Assembly: GCF_963678635.1 (NCBI RefSeq)
Contig: NC_087071.1
Coordinates: 44,381,095 to 44,445,094 of the forward strand
From: Symsagittifera roscoffensis
Taxonomy: Eukaryota; Xenacoelomorpha; Acoela; Convolutidae
Reading direction: 5' to 3'
Length of the DNA stretch: 64,000 nucleotides
The notes under the pieces: model-generated
What the model was told of the DNA's origin: nothing
Seen by the model: only the letters and a program-made list of their open reading frames with translations
The model's database searches: none
Program-made: the position numbers and the translations under genes
Part shown: positions 11,430-21,764 of the stretch, piece after piece
Layout: each line of letters begins with the position of its first letter
How positions within the stretch are numbered: the first letter of the stretch is position 1

Positions 11430-12335
11430 TTGATGGATCAGGACGATAACGATAACGACATCGAGGGAAAGACGGGAAAACCGGGTGAGATGGATCTAGG
11501 AGCGTTGGAGAGAGACTTGCTAGAATACAGGTTCAGTGAAGACGACGATCGGGAATTCGATGGGAGTCTATTGCTGATGACGCCATCGTCTTTCATGTCC
11601 CCTACAAAGGAGGCGTCGGCCGACTTATCCCCAATGGACCCAATAAGTCAGGCGAGAGAGTGCCGAAGCAGGGATCCGCAAAGATTGCTCCATGAGTCAC
11701 CGAGGAGGAGAAAAATCGAAGAGTCAATAAGGGTATCCTTCCTGAGTACGCTACCGGAAGAGGAATGGGAGAGATATCAAAGTGAACTAGAAGGCAAGAC
11801 AGGGGCAACCTGGAGCCGAGTGAACTTCATGGAAAAGTCATGGGACGTGATACGAAGATATGGGACGCAGTCCATAATGAAGGTGGGATTGAACCAACCC
11901 ATCATGCGTGAGGTCCTGGAGAAAATAGTGAACTCCATGGAGTCGGATTTTCTGACCGAGTCAGTTACAGAAGACAGTGCCAATTATCAGCAGGTCACAA
12001 AGAAATTACCCGTTAGACGAGCCAGAAAGGGGCTGAAGCGACTAAAAGGGAAGACAGGAAGTCGAACCGTGAACCCGAGAGTGGTGAAGTCGAAAGCCAG
12101 CGCAGTGGTGGCCTCTCTGACGAGCGCAGGTCGTTCAAGCGAGAGCGGGCAACGAGATGGTGCGACACTGATCGGTGAAGAAAAAGAGAATCTGATACCC
12201 CCTATGCTCTTGGCAGGTCTGACCATGACAGCCATGAAATCAAAGAAGACAGCACGAACCCTGGCAGACACTAAGCTAGAGATGGAGATCATCAGTCAGT
12301 GTGGATCTGGAGGACTTGAAGATTACAGGCCCTAG
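11430..12335 (+). pseudogene. Downstream ORF, fourth segment, charged
   Basis: This frame is the same as that of the preceding segment, separated from it only by the TAA at 11427-11429; an ATG lies at 11433. The 300-residue product starts with an acidic DDNDND tract, passes through a mixed region with many Ser-Pro and Arg-Arg motifs, and has a basic stretch RRARKGLKRLKGK at about 12015-12055. That could bind nucleic acid, which is inference only. No known domain is recognised. It ends at TAG 12333-12335, overlapping by 35 bases the next frame, which is one base out of register. This pattern again fits a frameshift in a once longer ORF. Confidence 0.5.
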
Positions 12336-14181
12336 CGAAACAAACATAGCCAAGTTGAAACTGGAAGGACAACTCGACGTGGTCGAGTACAGTCGAGTTA
12401 CTGTGCCGGAATCGGTCCACATGGGAGATACAGCAGGGGGTTATGTGGAGATGTTGAAAGCGAGGAACTCCGCGAGAGGGCACCTGATGGCTTGGAGCGA
12501 GAAGCGAGCCATGCAGGAATATCTGAAAGGGCTTACGGAGAATTCTAACTTAAATCGGAAAGAATACGGCACGGTAAGGTCCTCGGAAGCGAAAGAAATC
12601 GGTTTGGAAAAACTACTAGAAATTTCTTGGAGGGCGGCCCTCCAGAGATACTTCGACGAGATGATGCATGCACCTGCGACTGTGGCAGCGTACCTGGCTC
12701 ATCCGTGCACGAGAACTGACCTGCAAGTACGGTTGGCTTGGTGCTTGATGGGCATCAAGAAGGCGGAATATGAAGCCAGTAATGATTCGAAATCACGGGA
12801 ACAGGAGCTGGAGTTGATGGAAGCTCTTCGAGCGTTGATTTCAAAAGACGATTCTGCGATAGCATGGGCTAAGCGTAAGGATGCCCTTTGCTTTGTCAGG
12901 TTCGTGGTGGATCGTATCCCCACTCCTGTTTTGGGAGAATGCATAAAGATCATTCGGCAAAAGGGAGTTGATTGCGAAAGAAACTTCCTTAGGGCACTCC
13001 TGGAACTATATCAGGATATGCCGTTGACTGTACCAAATAGGGAGTCGAATGACATGGAGAGCTATCGCAAGTTGGAAGAAGTGAGAAGGTATTCCAACAA
13101 AGAATTGAAAGTGAACCGGGACTTGATTGAAGCAGTCAGGGGACAAAAAGACTTTGCAACACTAGGGAAACTGAAGTCGTTCCAATATGTGTCTGGCATA
13201 CCGGGGATGGCGTATAATCCCTTCGTGAATGAAGAAGCCAGGGAAGCGTACTTCGACTATGAGCAAGCCATAGTACTCAATTTCTGGGTTGAACGGATTA
13301 AAGAAACTGGAATGCTGATGGTGGAACAACCCAAGCTGGGAATTATCTTAGAAGAACGAGTGGTCGAACCCTCGGTTCCCGAGCTAAAGGGGCAAGTGAG
13401 TTTTGATTGTGGTTCTTGGGACGGTCCCTTGAAAACCAGTCTAGTAACGATGTGGGAACTCATGAAGCCTTCTTGGTGTCCCCATCCTAACGCCGGTTTA
13501 ATCTGGGACATGTCGGCGGATATCACGTTAGACCTGGATGATGACGCGAGTCTACATGATCTGCCCATGATACACCATCTGCTGGCCATGAGGATGACGA
13601 AGCGGAAGAGCAACCCGTCCACGGAGCTATCCGAGGAAAGTCCATTGAGCAATTGGTTGAAGCAAGGCACATGCTTGGCTCAATATAGTGGGATGGAAGG
13701 ATATGTTTGCAACTTGGGGCACTGCCTGATTACGCTGAGCGAGCAGCGTCGACAACTGGCACGATTGTACGGAAGATTGAGCATGTCAGATAAGAGTGGC
13801 ATGGAGTTGGTCGCGGACTGTCATGGGGTGACGGATGTAAACTTGACCACAGCCTTGGAATTTTGTAGCATGACGAGTTTGATAGAATCGCTTGAGCGCC
13901 TGGAGCGTGCCCATGAGCTAGTGACGTCCCTCATCAGCGTGGAAGTATTCCCTGGAGCATTGCAGACAGAGCAGAAGATCGGAGGCTGGCGAGAAGCTCT
14001 GGAGAACGAAATGAATCTGAAGGATAGTGAAGCCTATCATAAACCTACTGGTTCAAAATATCTGGTGGGTTCAAGCTCCGCACCATATTGCAATAGTAGG
14101 TATCCTACACACATGGTGGTAATGGATGCGAGGACGCAGCAGGTGTTGATTGACAACTTTTCTCTGTGCCAAAGTGCATGA
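12301..14181 (+). pseudogene. Downstream ORF, fifth segment, 626 codons, unknown domain
   Basis: A long, clean frame of 626 codons, mostly alpha-helical in composition, with many Leu/Glu/Arg heptad-like stretches and several conserved-looking Cys and Trp residues (for example SWDGPLKTSL, KPSWCPHPNAG, CNLGHCLITL). No signal peptide or membrane segment is visible, which argues against an envelope glycoprotein. I do not recognise a family. It begins without ATG inside the end of the previous frame and overlaps the next frame by 16 bases, so it is best read as the middle of one very long ancestral ORF. Its length without stops in a decayed element indicates that decay is recent or that stops accumulate slowly here. 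Confidence 0.5.
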
Positions 14182-15218
14182 GGTTGGCCAGAATGTCGGA
14201 GAGGTCATATGATTTGTTGGCGAAGATCTTTCGGGCAGTCCCGAAGAGATCTGAAGGCGAGTTGCAAGACGTAGTGGGTGAAGAGTTCCTGAGATTGAAG
14301 GAAGGTAATGTGAGTGAGTTCCAGAAGCAGAAAGCGAGTGGAGCGTTACCCACTGAATTCCCCACCATAGAGGAGAAAGACAATTTACACAGAATTCTGA
14401 TGGAGGTGGAACCGTTACTGGGAGCCTCAGGGTACCGGACCCGAAGGAACATAGTGAGGACCCATGGGGATTATCCTTGCCACTGCTTGGCGCAGACGTT
14501 ATGGTACCCCAAACGCGGGAATCTGATGCTAGTATGGGACGTGGAGGAGTTGTACTCTACGGGGTTGCCAGATCAGAATCAGCAGGTGTCAATCGTGGTG
14601 GTTAGTGCCATGCTGGCAGTGAGATGGTTGGAGGCTAACGCGGACACAAGTGAAAAGGAGACGGCCGTGCCGACTCCTGAGCAGCTGAGCAACGTGAAGA
14701 TGAGTCGTGAATTGGATCTTTTCAGGACCACCTGCAAGGTTCTGAGAATACCCAAAGCCATTGAAAGAATATGGTCAAGGCAAAGATTGATGCCTTGGTT
14801 CCGTGCAGTGATGACATTGTGGATGTATGAACGCGCGAAGCGTCATATGTCGAGCAACACGGATGCCTATCAATCTTTCCAGCTAGATATAGGACCGGGA
14901 GCCTATACGAGAGCATTCCTGACGCACAGAAACGCGGTCACCACGGCGGTGAAGCGAGTAGCTGGAGCGCCTTGTGTAACTGAAGATGAGAAGAAAGAGG
15001 TCTTAAGAGCTGACCTAGAAAGAAATGTGAGCCTATGTCTTCACAACAGCTTTTGCAGGAACCGGGAGCAAAAGGTGAATGTGAACCTGCTACCTTGTTG
15101 CAAACCGAGGCTGTTGGAACAGGAGAGTTGGGGCACGGCCCGCAACTCCATGGAAATGCTGGAGAAAGTCCTTGAAGACAGCGAAGCTGAAGATCAGGAT
15201 GGAGAAGCAATGGAATGA
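14166..15218 (+). pseudogene. Downstream ORF, C-terminal segment, unknown domain
   Basis: This 350-codon frame begins inside the last 16 bases of the preceding frame and ends with TGA at 15216-15218, the last coding position seen in element 1. The product is helical and soluble in appearance, with a Cys-His pattern DYPCHCLAQTLWYP (about 14467-14505), a Trp-rich core (RLMPWFRAVMTLWMYERAKRH) and a very acidic tail (EDSEAEDQDGEAME). I do not recognise the family. It has no counterpart in element 2, where the downstream region stops after the first SGNH-like domain. Confidence 0.5.
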
Positions 15219-15978
15219 AGATGATGGAACGAAGAGGACAAGTGAAGACGTGAGCAAGAAAAGAAGAGAAGGAGAAAAAACTTGATTGTCTTTGTGTGTT
15301 AAAACTTAAACCAACCAACCAAGTTTGATTATTGAACTTGTTAAACTTTTTGTTTTGATTTAGTTTGGTCAAACCAGACTTTGAAAATTGTTACAATTGT
15401 TAAAATTGTTGAAAGAAAATTTTAGTTACACTACTTATGTATATATATAGAACATAGGTGAGTATATTTACCTATTCAAACACGACTGAAGTTTTTAACC
15501 TGTGTAAGACACAATTTCACTGTGTGGCGACATGGTAAGTTTGGGTAAACTCGCTCGAGAAGGGTGAGTAACTCAATAACTTTCCTAGCCACAGAGTTTC
15601 TTAGTTTAAATATTGAAAGGACTGCATAAATAACTGATTATACTTGGTGAGTGACGTTAAGTTAATTTTAACGGGTGCGTGGCCATGCCACGTCCCAACT
15701 TTTTAATCACGAAGAGCGAAAAAAAGTTTTATGGCAAGTGACGTAAGTAGTCAGAAAAGAAATTTTATCTAGGACACTCCTCATGGTGCAAATTTTGTGA
15801 AAATGTTGAAAGGCAGTGAGATGCAGTACGATGCCATTTGTGAACACTTAGTGAGTTGAGGTCGAGTAGATAAATGTCATTTTCTTATGCTATTTGTAAT
15901 ATTGATTACAGAGAACTGGAACACTACTTGACGATAACCCGGTGTTATGCGATCAATAGGGACATTGATGGGGACTTG
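15219..15978 (+). other. Element 1 3' untranslated region
   Basis: Noncoding AT-rich DNA between the last ORF and the polypurine tract. No frame of note, no tRNA and no clear repeat. A tatatata word lies at about 15440. Confidence 0.6.
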
Positions 15979-15989
15979 TCCGGGGAGTA
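15979..15989 (+). promoter_or_regulatory. Polypurine tract of element 1
   Basis: The sequence tccggggagta directly abuts TGTGCC, the first bases of the 3' LTR. The same motif occupies the same position in element 2 (32357-32367). The PPT is the RNase H-resistant primer for plus-strand DNA synthesis. Confidence 0.8.
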
Positions 15990-16873
15990 TGTGCCATTCT
16001 GCCAGATAGGCACAGCGCAACCTTCCGGCGACACGAAAGGAAACGAATAAAGGCCTTAGTAACGAAAAAGTATTGCGAAGGAGGGTAGGAATATTCTAGA
16101 ATTTTCATTTTTAAAATTTCGATCAAAGAGTGAATATTTCTCAGAAATACAAAAAGACGGCCATTTTGACTGAAAGGGACAAAAAAACAGAACAACGACA
16201 AATATTGTGGAAAACGGTCGCACAAGAGACGAGAAGTACGAAGCCTCTTATCGTGGCAACAACACACGATAAGACTCTTAGCAGTGGATATCAGTGGAGA
16301 AGGAAGCTTCAGTGGGGAAGGAATATTCCACGGAACCCTCCCGTGCCACAAATTGGGAGAGATAAGAACGTTATCTCAGGAAGATTACGGGAGCGGAGGC
16401 TTGGTCCCCCAGAGACTGTTGTATGTGAAGGGACTATATAAAACTGACTTTGTAGCTACTTGGATGTCGTAGAACTCTGAATTAACACCGGTATAATTTG
16501 ATATTTTAGAATATGAGTAGCTAGAAAGAGGAAAGGGTCAATCCATCTCCAATGGATTTAATATAGAACTGTCACACAAAAACATATTAAAATAGGTTGT
16601 TCGAGCCGTGTTTTTAATAGCAATCACGTAGTCTGAGGATCCGAGACTCAGCTAAGTGGTTGTGTTCGCATGTAAACGAAAGCTGATCAAAAGTCGTTTG
16701 ACTGATGGCCTAAAAATAGTAACTTTTTACTTAGCCCTAAACAGACCAGAAAATCAACTGGTAAGGTCGAGACGGTGAAAAACGAGTAGGATTAAGGTAA
16801 CTGACGCTTGCCAGTCGTTAATAGGTACTTTTTCTACGCTCCGTCGCTGTGTAGTATTTGGGCGAATGTTACA
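15990..16873 (+). repeat. 3' LTR of element 1 (884 bp)
   Basis: The LTR begins TGTGCC after the PPT and ends GGGCGAATGTTACA. Its terminal bases TG...CA and its length (884 bp) match the 882-bp LTR of element 2, although the interior is much diverged. Shared blocks include the region around 16540-16640 (ggtcaatccatct..., gttgttcgagccgtgttttta). A TATA box lies at 16435-16442, so U3 probably ends about 30 bp behind it. The 5' partner of this LTR lies outside the window. Confidence 0.8.
16435..16442 (+). promoter_or_regulatory. TATA box in LTR of element 1
   Basis: The word tatataaa stands alone in a GC-balanced stretch about 445 bp into the LTR, a normal place for an LTR promoter. Transcription start would be expected near 16465-16475. 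Confidence 0.5.
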
Positions 16874-16883
16874 CAAAGCACTA

Positions 16884-17737
16884 TGTAACAGTCACTTACA
16901 ACCATTGGCTCAAGAGTCAAGGACACTATCTCTTGTGTTTTTCTACCTCGAACGGTCGGAGCCAAATCGGTTCACTTGCGACATGAGACTAAAAACCCGT
17001 TACAGCTTAAAGGCCACTACCAAAATACCCCCCCCCCACTCTAGAAAATAAGAACGTCCCCATACTTAGGTCTCAAAATACCCAAAATACGCGAACGCCG
17101 TTAAAAACAGGGTTGGAACAGTCCGTACAGTTACTTTTTATTAGACAGTGGAATTTTGATCCATTTCAGATGGATCAACCTAAAACTCTCCTTACCTCAA
17201 CATAACAATCATAAAACACACTCAAGAAAACTAAATTGAGTACTCACATTTCGGTACACTCGAGAATTTGAGGTAACTGAATTGATAACCAATTTGAGAA
17301 TAAATGGGGAATTAAGTTTGATTCAATAAGTTTTAATCGAACAAGTTCTAGCTTGAGAATTGAGTTTTTGGTCTGGACCATTGGGAGACCTCGTTTTTCT
17401 ACCTTGCCACTGAAGGCTTACTCTGGTCCAACTGAATATCGATGTTCTTTAGCTCGCGATTACTTTCTGTCTCCTGTCACGAATAAGGGAACTCTACTCT
17501 CTTCAAATTAAGTATCGGAAATTGCGAGTAGGAATTTCCCGCTGCTAAATTTGACCACTTTTCCTTGTTTTTCATTCGGTCGTTCTGATCTTCTATTTCT
17601 GAGATTTTCAGTTTTCGCGAGAAAGTTGAGCATGACAGGCTCAATTCGAATTTTTGAAAAATTACATTTCACCCCAAAATTATTACGTTGACCGTATTCC
17701 TCAAGGTCAAAACTTCCAAATATGACCGACTGGCACA
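16884..17737 (-). repeat. Inverted solo LTR of the same family (854 bp)
   Basis: Read on the minus strand this is an LTR starting TGTGCCAGTCGGTCAT (17737 backwards) and ending ...TGTTACA (16884). It aligns with the element 2 LTR over nearly its whole length, but with many differences, so it is older. No PPT abuts its TGTGCC end and no internal region follows, so it is best read as a solo LTR. Only 10 bp separate it from element 1's 3' LTR and 97 bp from element 2's 5' LTR. No matching target duplication was found (cacta left, gaatt right). Confidence 0.75.
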
Positions 17738-17834
17738 GAATTTGAACAGAGTAGCGAAACTGAATTTGTTCAAATCCATGATAATCCCCGTGATTTTTTA
17801 TGCAAGTCCGTGTTTTGGTTTAAATAAGTACAAA
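17738..17834. other. Spacer between inverted LTR and element 2
   Basis: 97 bp of AT-rich DNA. It contains a short inverted repeat (atttgaac ... gttcaaat). Together with the two flanking LTRs it forms the loop of an imperfect palindrome with arms of about 850 bp. Confidence 0.6.
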
Positions 17835-18716
17835 TGTGCCAGTCGGTCATGTCTGGAGGTTTGACCTTGAGAAACACGTAATTTTGGAGTGAAGTTTTAA
17901 TTTTAAAAATTTCGAATGGAGCCTGCCATGCTCAGTTTTCTCGAACCAACTGAAAACAAAAAGTGAAAAATCAGAACGACCGAATTAACAATTGCGGGAA
18001 ACTACTCAAGAAAAAGGCAGGAAATTGCTATTCGCAATTTCTCGACACGAAATAATAAGAGAGTAGAGCTGTCTTATCCCGAAAACAGGAGAATAGAACA
18101 CAGACTTGAGAAAGGACGATTATTCGAACGGAACAGAGTGAACATTCAATGGAAGAGAGGACAACTCAAGTGTCCCGATGGTTCATGCAGAAATTTTGAT
18201 TCTTGAGACAGAACTTACTTCTGTTGTTAAAACTAATTAGCATCAAATTATTTAGTTATATTATTTGATTCTCGAGCTGCTCATCTTTTAATTACTCCTC
18301 ATACTCAAGCGCATCGACATGTAAGTTCTCAATTTAAATTTCTCGAGTGTATTTTATGATAGTTATGTTGAGATAAGGCGAGTTTTAGGTTGATCCATCT
18401 GAAATGGATCAAAGTTCCACTGTCCAATAAAAAGTAACTAAGCGGATTGTTCCGACCCGGTTTTTAACGGCGTTCATGTATTTTGGGTATCTAGAGACCT
18501 AAGTATGGGGACGTTCCTAATTCTAGAGTGGGGGGATATTTTAGTAGTAGCCTTTAAGCTGTAACGGGTCGTAGTCTCATGTCACAAACGAACCGAATTG
18601 GCTCCGACTGATTTGAGGTAGAAAACACAAGAGATAGTGTCCCTGACTCTTGAGCCAATGGTTATAGGGCCATTTTTTTTAAGCCTCATGTGTGACTGCA
18701 GTAGACGAATGTTACA
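17835..18716 (+). repeat. 5' LTR of element 2 (882 bp)
   Basis: Starts TGTGCCAGTCGG and ends AATGTTACA. A possible polyadenylation signal AATAAA lies near 18424, in the same relative place as in the 3' copy. The sequence recurs almost unchanged at 32368-33434. Confidence 0.9.
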
Positions 18717-18727
18717 TAGTGTTTTTA

Positions 18728-18742
18728 TGGCGCTCCTGGGTG
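18728..18742 (+). promoter_or_regulatory. Candidate primer binding site of element 2
   Basis: tggcgctcctgggtg starts 11 bp after the LTR end and begins with TGG, the complement of a tRNA CCA end, resembling the TGGCGC start of many gypsy and retroviral PBSs. I cannot assign the priming tRNA. Confidence 0.4.
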
Positions 18743-19183
18743 TTTTTACGACATCATGACTACGGAGTCGAACCCACTTGACACAGCTCCGGGCTACATG
18801 CCCATTCTAGAGTACCGGTGGTACGGTTCAGCGGGAGCGTGTAAACCTTCCGGTTGTACCGTGATAGCTTTTTAAGAAAACTCAAGAAAATTTCCTGGTA
18901 CGCTCTCCGAACGAGGCTTAGCTAACCGAGTGAAGGGGGGCAACTAGGGGGACAAAAACACGAGCAAAAAAGAATACAAAAAGGAACAAAAACCATAAAA
19001 CGAAAAAAGACAGTGACTTTGATACCAAATTAGTTGGATCAAACCTTTGTATTAATTAAATAGTATACACATACTGTTTTATAAGACCGATCGTTTCGAT
19101 CAATCTAGCAATTTAAACCAGTTACTTCAGCAAGGTGCCCGAGTGGGGGGCGTTGTTAAGGGTTTTCAGATAGATTGCGACCC

Positions 19184-19380
19184 AACCGGACCACTAGGAG
19201 ACTTGACTGGAAAGGGTGACCAGTCGAGTGGGAAAGTGGTTCACAAGGATCGAACCGGACCACTAGGAGACTTGACTGGAAAGCGTGACCAGTCGAGTGG
19301 GAAAGTGGTTCACAAGGATCGAAACGGACCACTAGGAGACTTGATTGGAAGAGGTGACCAGTCGAGTGGGAAAATGGTTC
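19184..19380 (+). repeat. 69-bp tandem repeat, 2.8 copies
   Basis: The word ccactaggag recurs at 19191, 19260 and 19329, giving an exact 69-bp period. The unit is a multiple of three and reads as a 23-residue repeat (GPLGDLTGK..DQSSGKVVHKDR) in the frame open at 19143-19472. The copies differ at a few sites. There is no independent evidence that it is translated. Confidence 0.9.
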
Positions 19381-19627
19381 TGCTGTCAAGTGCAGAACAG
19401 AGACAACCAGCACAGGACCACTACAAGAGGACGCACAGGGGTGTTCTCAAGTCGAGCAACGGGTATCGTTAGAATCCACATTACATTACAGGAAATAAGT
19501 GTAAAATTGGATAAGCGGAGTCCCATTGTTTTGAGGCAGTTTTTACTCAAGCAGGCCTGGAAACAGGTCTACGGTTTTCTCTCGAGAGGTTTAGCACCCG
19601 GCGCTTAAGGGATTTTTCGGCTTAAGA

Positions 19628-19707
19628 GGGGGGCTAAAGAGGGGGGAGGTTAGTAGGGGGGCTGGTTAGGTTAAAGGTTGGCGGTTGTAAATTGTAAAAA
19701 GGGGGGA
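19628..19707 (+). repeat. Cluster of G6 runs
   Basis: Runs of six G occur at about 19628, 19641, 19655 and 19702 within the leader. Four such runs could in principle form a G-quadruplex in the genomic RNA, although one loop is long. Confidence 0.5.
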
Positions 19708-20282
19708 AATTAGAGTAACTAATTAATCGACATCGTTGATTTAGTTACATTAGCCATCAACACGCGTTGGTTATAATAGGTGGATATCCAAAATTTATTT
19801 CGAGTTAAGATTGGTACGCTGGTTGGATTGGTAGGGGGGAACGGATATAGACAGTTTTTGTGATACCCCATAAGATCGCTAGTGGGGGGAGGAAAACGCG
19901 TGGCAGTTAGGTACCAGACATTTTTTTCGACAGAAGGTCGACATTTGTCTCCTTTGAATTTTAGGTGGGTTGATTTCTCTGTTTTATTATTTTTTCTGGT
20001 TTAAAATTTTTTTTTTATATATTGTTGCATTTAGGCGAAGATTTGCGATTGGTTTTTATACAAACAGGTGATCACAAGATACCTGCGCACAAGTTTTGGC
20101 TTTCAATTGCTGGGAACATTGAAAAAGAGGTAACTAAAAAAAAAAGGGAGGGTCAGCATTTGGCCATCAAGAGAGGGTTTTTGGGAAAATTTTCACTAGA
20201 GCTTGAGTGGTGGTACAAGGTACAGTGAACCAAGAAGTCCCTACAACGAAGAAGAAAGAGATCCGATATCCAGACACTCAGT

Positions 20283-20990
20283 GACGAGTCTTGGGACAGT
20301 ACCGAAGAAGTCTTGGGACATTGCAGTCTGGGGACAGTCTTAGGGCAACACAGTCTTGGGACAGTGCAGCCTTGGCAGTCTTGGACCAGAGCAGTCTTGG
20401 TACGAAACAATCTTGGACCAGAGCAGTCTTGGTACGAAACAGTCTTGGGCCATTGCTCTTGGGACGTTAGTCTTGGGACGTTAGTCTTGGGACGTTAGTC
20501 TTGGGCCATTGGTCTTGGGACGTTAGTCTTGGGACGTTGGTCTTGGGACATTAGTCTTGGGCCATTGGTCTTGGGACGTTAGTCTTGGGACGTTGGTCTT
20601 GGGCCATTGGTCTTGGGCCATTAGTCTTGGGCCATTGGTCTTGGGAGGTTAGTCTTGGGACGTTGGTCTTGGGCCATTGGTCTTGGGACGTTGGTCTTGG
20701 GACGTTGGTCTTGGGCCATTGGTCTTGGGACGTTGGTCTTGGGACGTTGGTCTTGGGACGTTAGTCTTGGGCCATTGGTCTTGGGACATTAGTCTTGGGA
20801 CATTAGTCTTGGGCCATTGGTCTTGGGACGTTAGTCTTGGGACGTTGGTCTTGGGCCATTGGTCTTGGGACGTTGGTCTTGGGACGTTGGTCTTGGGACG
20901 TTAGTCTTGGGACATTGGTCTTGGAACGTTGGTCTTGGGTCGTTGGTCTTGGGACGTTGGTCTAGGGACGTTGGTCTTGGGACATTGGTC
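20283..20990 (+). repeat. 14-bp minisatellite (gtcttgggacgttg), about 39 regular units
   Basis: From 20442 to about 20990 the sequence is an uninterrupted array of 14-bp units of the form gtcttggg + acgtt or ccatt + a/g, about 39 by hand count. Upstream (20283-20441) the array is degenerate. Two unit types alternate, with the ccatt type appearing mostly every third or fourth unit. The array lies between the 5' LTR and gag. Confidence 0.92.
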
Positions 20991-21275
20991 TGAGGATACC
21001 AATAAGAAGTACTGGGACAACACTGAATAGTCTTGGGACGGTAGAGAGAAAGTCTTGGAACAGTATTGGGAAGGGGGTACTACAAGAGTACTAAGTTAGG
21101 TTGAAGTAACCAATTATAACAACACATTCCCTATCCTAACCTAACACATAAGAGTTTTCAAGAAATTAAGAAAGATTGTTTTTAGCGAATTGTCAATTTC
21201 TTTTTACTTAGAGTTTTAACCTTAGAGTAGAAATTTTGTAGATATTAATACTGTAAATAATAACAATTGTAAATA

Positions 21276-21764
21276 ATGAGGCGGAGCAGGGTACCGGTAG
21301 CTGAAAAAAGATCTACCGAAGCAAAGACAAAGTATAATTCGTCGCTACGCAAAACAACATCGATGGGTCCGAAGATAACAAAGAAGAGCTTTTCAGTTAA
21401 TATGGTCAGCACAAGGAGTACAACGGAGAACAGAGCAAAAGAGGGCACGGAAGGGGAACGAGTAGAACCCACCATCGAGATTGATCTAGAGACACCTGAT
21501 CAAAGTGTGGATGAAACAAGGAAAATGGCGACGGAGTCAACTCCAATGCCCAATGCAGAAGAACCAATTCCGAAACCCATAGAGTTCTCACCAATAGACA
21601 ATGTGGAAGATGCAATAGGCAACACCGAAGAAACGGTGAAAGAAGACTCTCAAGTAAAAAAGACATCTTTTACAGAAAAGTTGGCGATGATGGTCGGAAT
21701 AAAAACGAAAGAAAACATGACTGAAGAACCAAAAGCTGAAAGAGCACTGTATTTGGGACAGTGA
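21276..21764 (+). pseudogene. Element 2 gag, N-terminal segment
   Basis: An ATG at 21276 opens a 162-codon frame rich in Lys, Glu, Thr and Ser with no recognisable fold, as is common for the matrix-like start of gypsy gags. It begins with a basic MRRSR patch. It ends at TGA 21762-21764, and the following frame (21761-23248) begins in the same bases one register away without its own ATG. The most likely explanation is a small indel that split one gag into two frames. Confidence 0.6.

Larger units (their letters stand above)
1..16873 (+). mobile_element. Element 1: giant Ty3/gypsy-type LTR retrotransposon, 5' end outside window
   Basis: The window opens inside the pol gene of an LTR retrotransposon that runs to the end of its 3' LTR at 16873. 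Order seen: protease, RT, RNase H, acidic linker, integrase, macro-like domain (to 6402), a 475-bp gap, about 8.3 kb of further coding frames (6878-15218), a noncoding tail, a PPT (15979-15989) and a 3' LTR (15990-16873). With the leader, gag and 5' LTR that element 2 carries (about 6 kb), a full copy would exceed 20 kb, far above the usual 5-8 kb of gypsy elements. The pol frame is disrupted at five places, so this copy is not autonomous. The gypsy-type assignment rests on domain order RT-RH-IN, the DD35E integrase with GPY/F tail and the absence of a chromodomain. Confidence 0.9.
18743..21275 (+). other. Long 5' leader of element 2
   Basis: About 2.5 kb separates the 5' LTR from the gag ATG at 21276, unusually long. 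It contains a 69-bp tandem repeat (19184-19380), a cluster of G6 runs (19628-19707) and the 14-bp minisatellite (20283-20990). Frames at 19143-19472 and 20677-20904 are open only because the repeats happen to lack stops; I do not treat them as genes. Confidence 0.7.

Noticed and set aside
6878-15218. Envelope glycoprotein gene, which would make the element a retrovirus
   Set aside because: No signal peptide, transmembrane anchor, cleavage site or glycosylation-rich ectodomain is visible; the content is coiled coil, SGNH-like and soluble helical segments.
18755-18800. tRNA-like B box (gggttcgactcc on the minus strand) next to the candidate PBS
   Set aside because: No cloverleaf can be drawn: the T-stem does not pair and no A box is present at the right distance.
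20677-20904. Open frame reading as a Trp/Gly/Leu repeat protein
   Set aside because: It is only the 14-bp minisatellite read in one frame; all three frames repeat with a 14-residue period, and there is no sign of selection on coding.
20442-20990. CRISPR array
   Set aside because: Units are contiguous 14-mers without unique spacers, in an animal retrotransposon.
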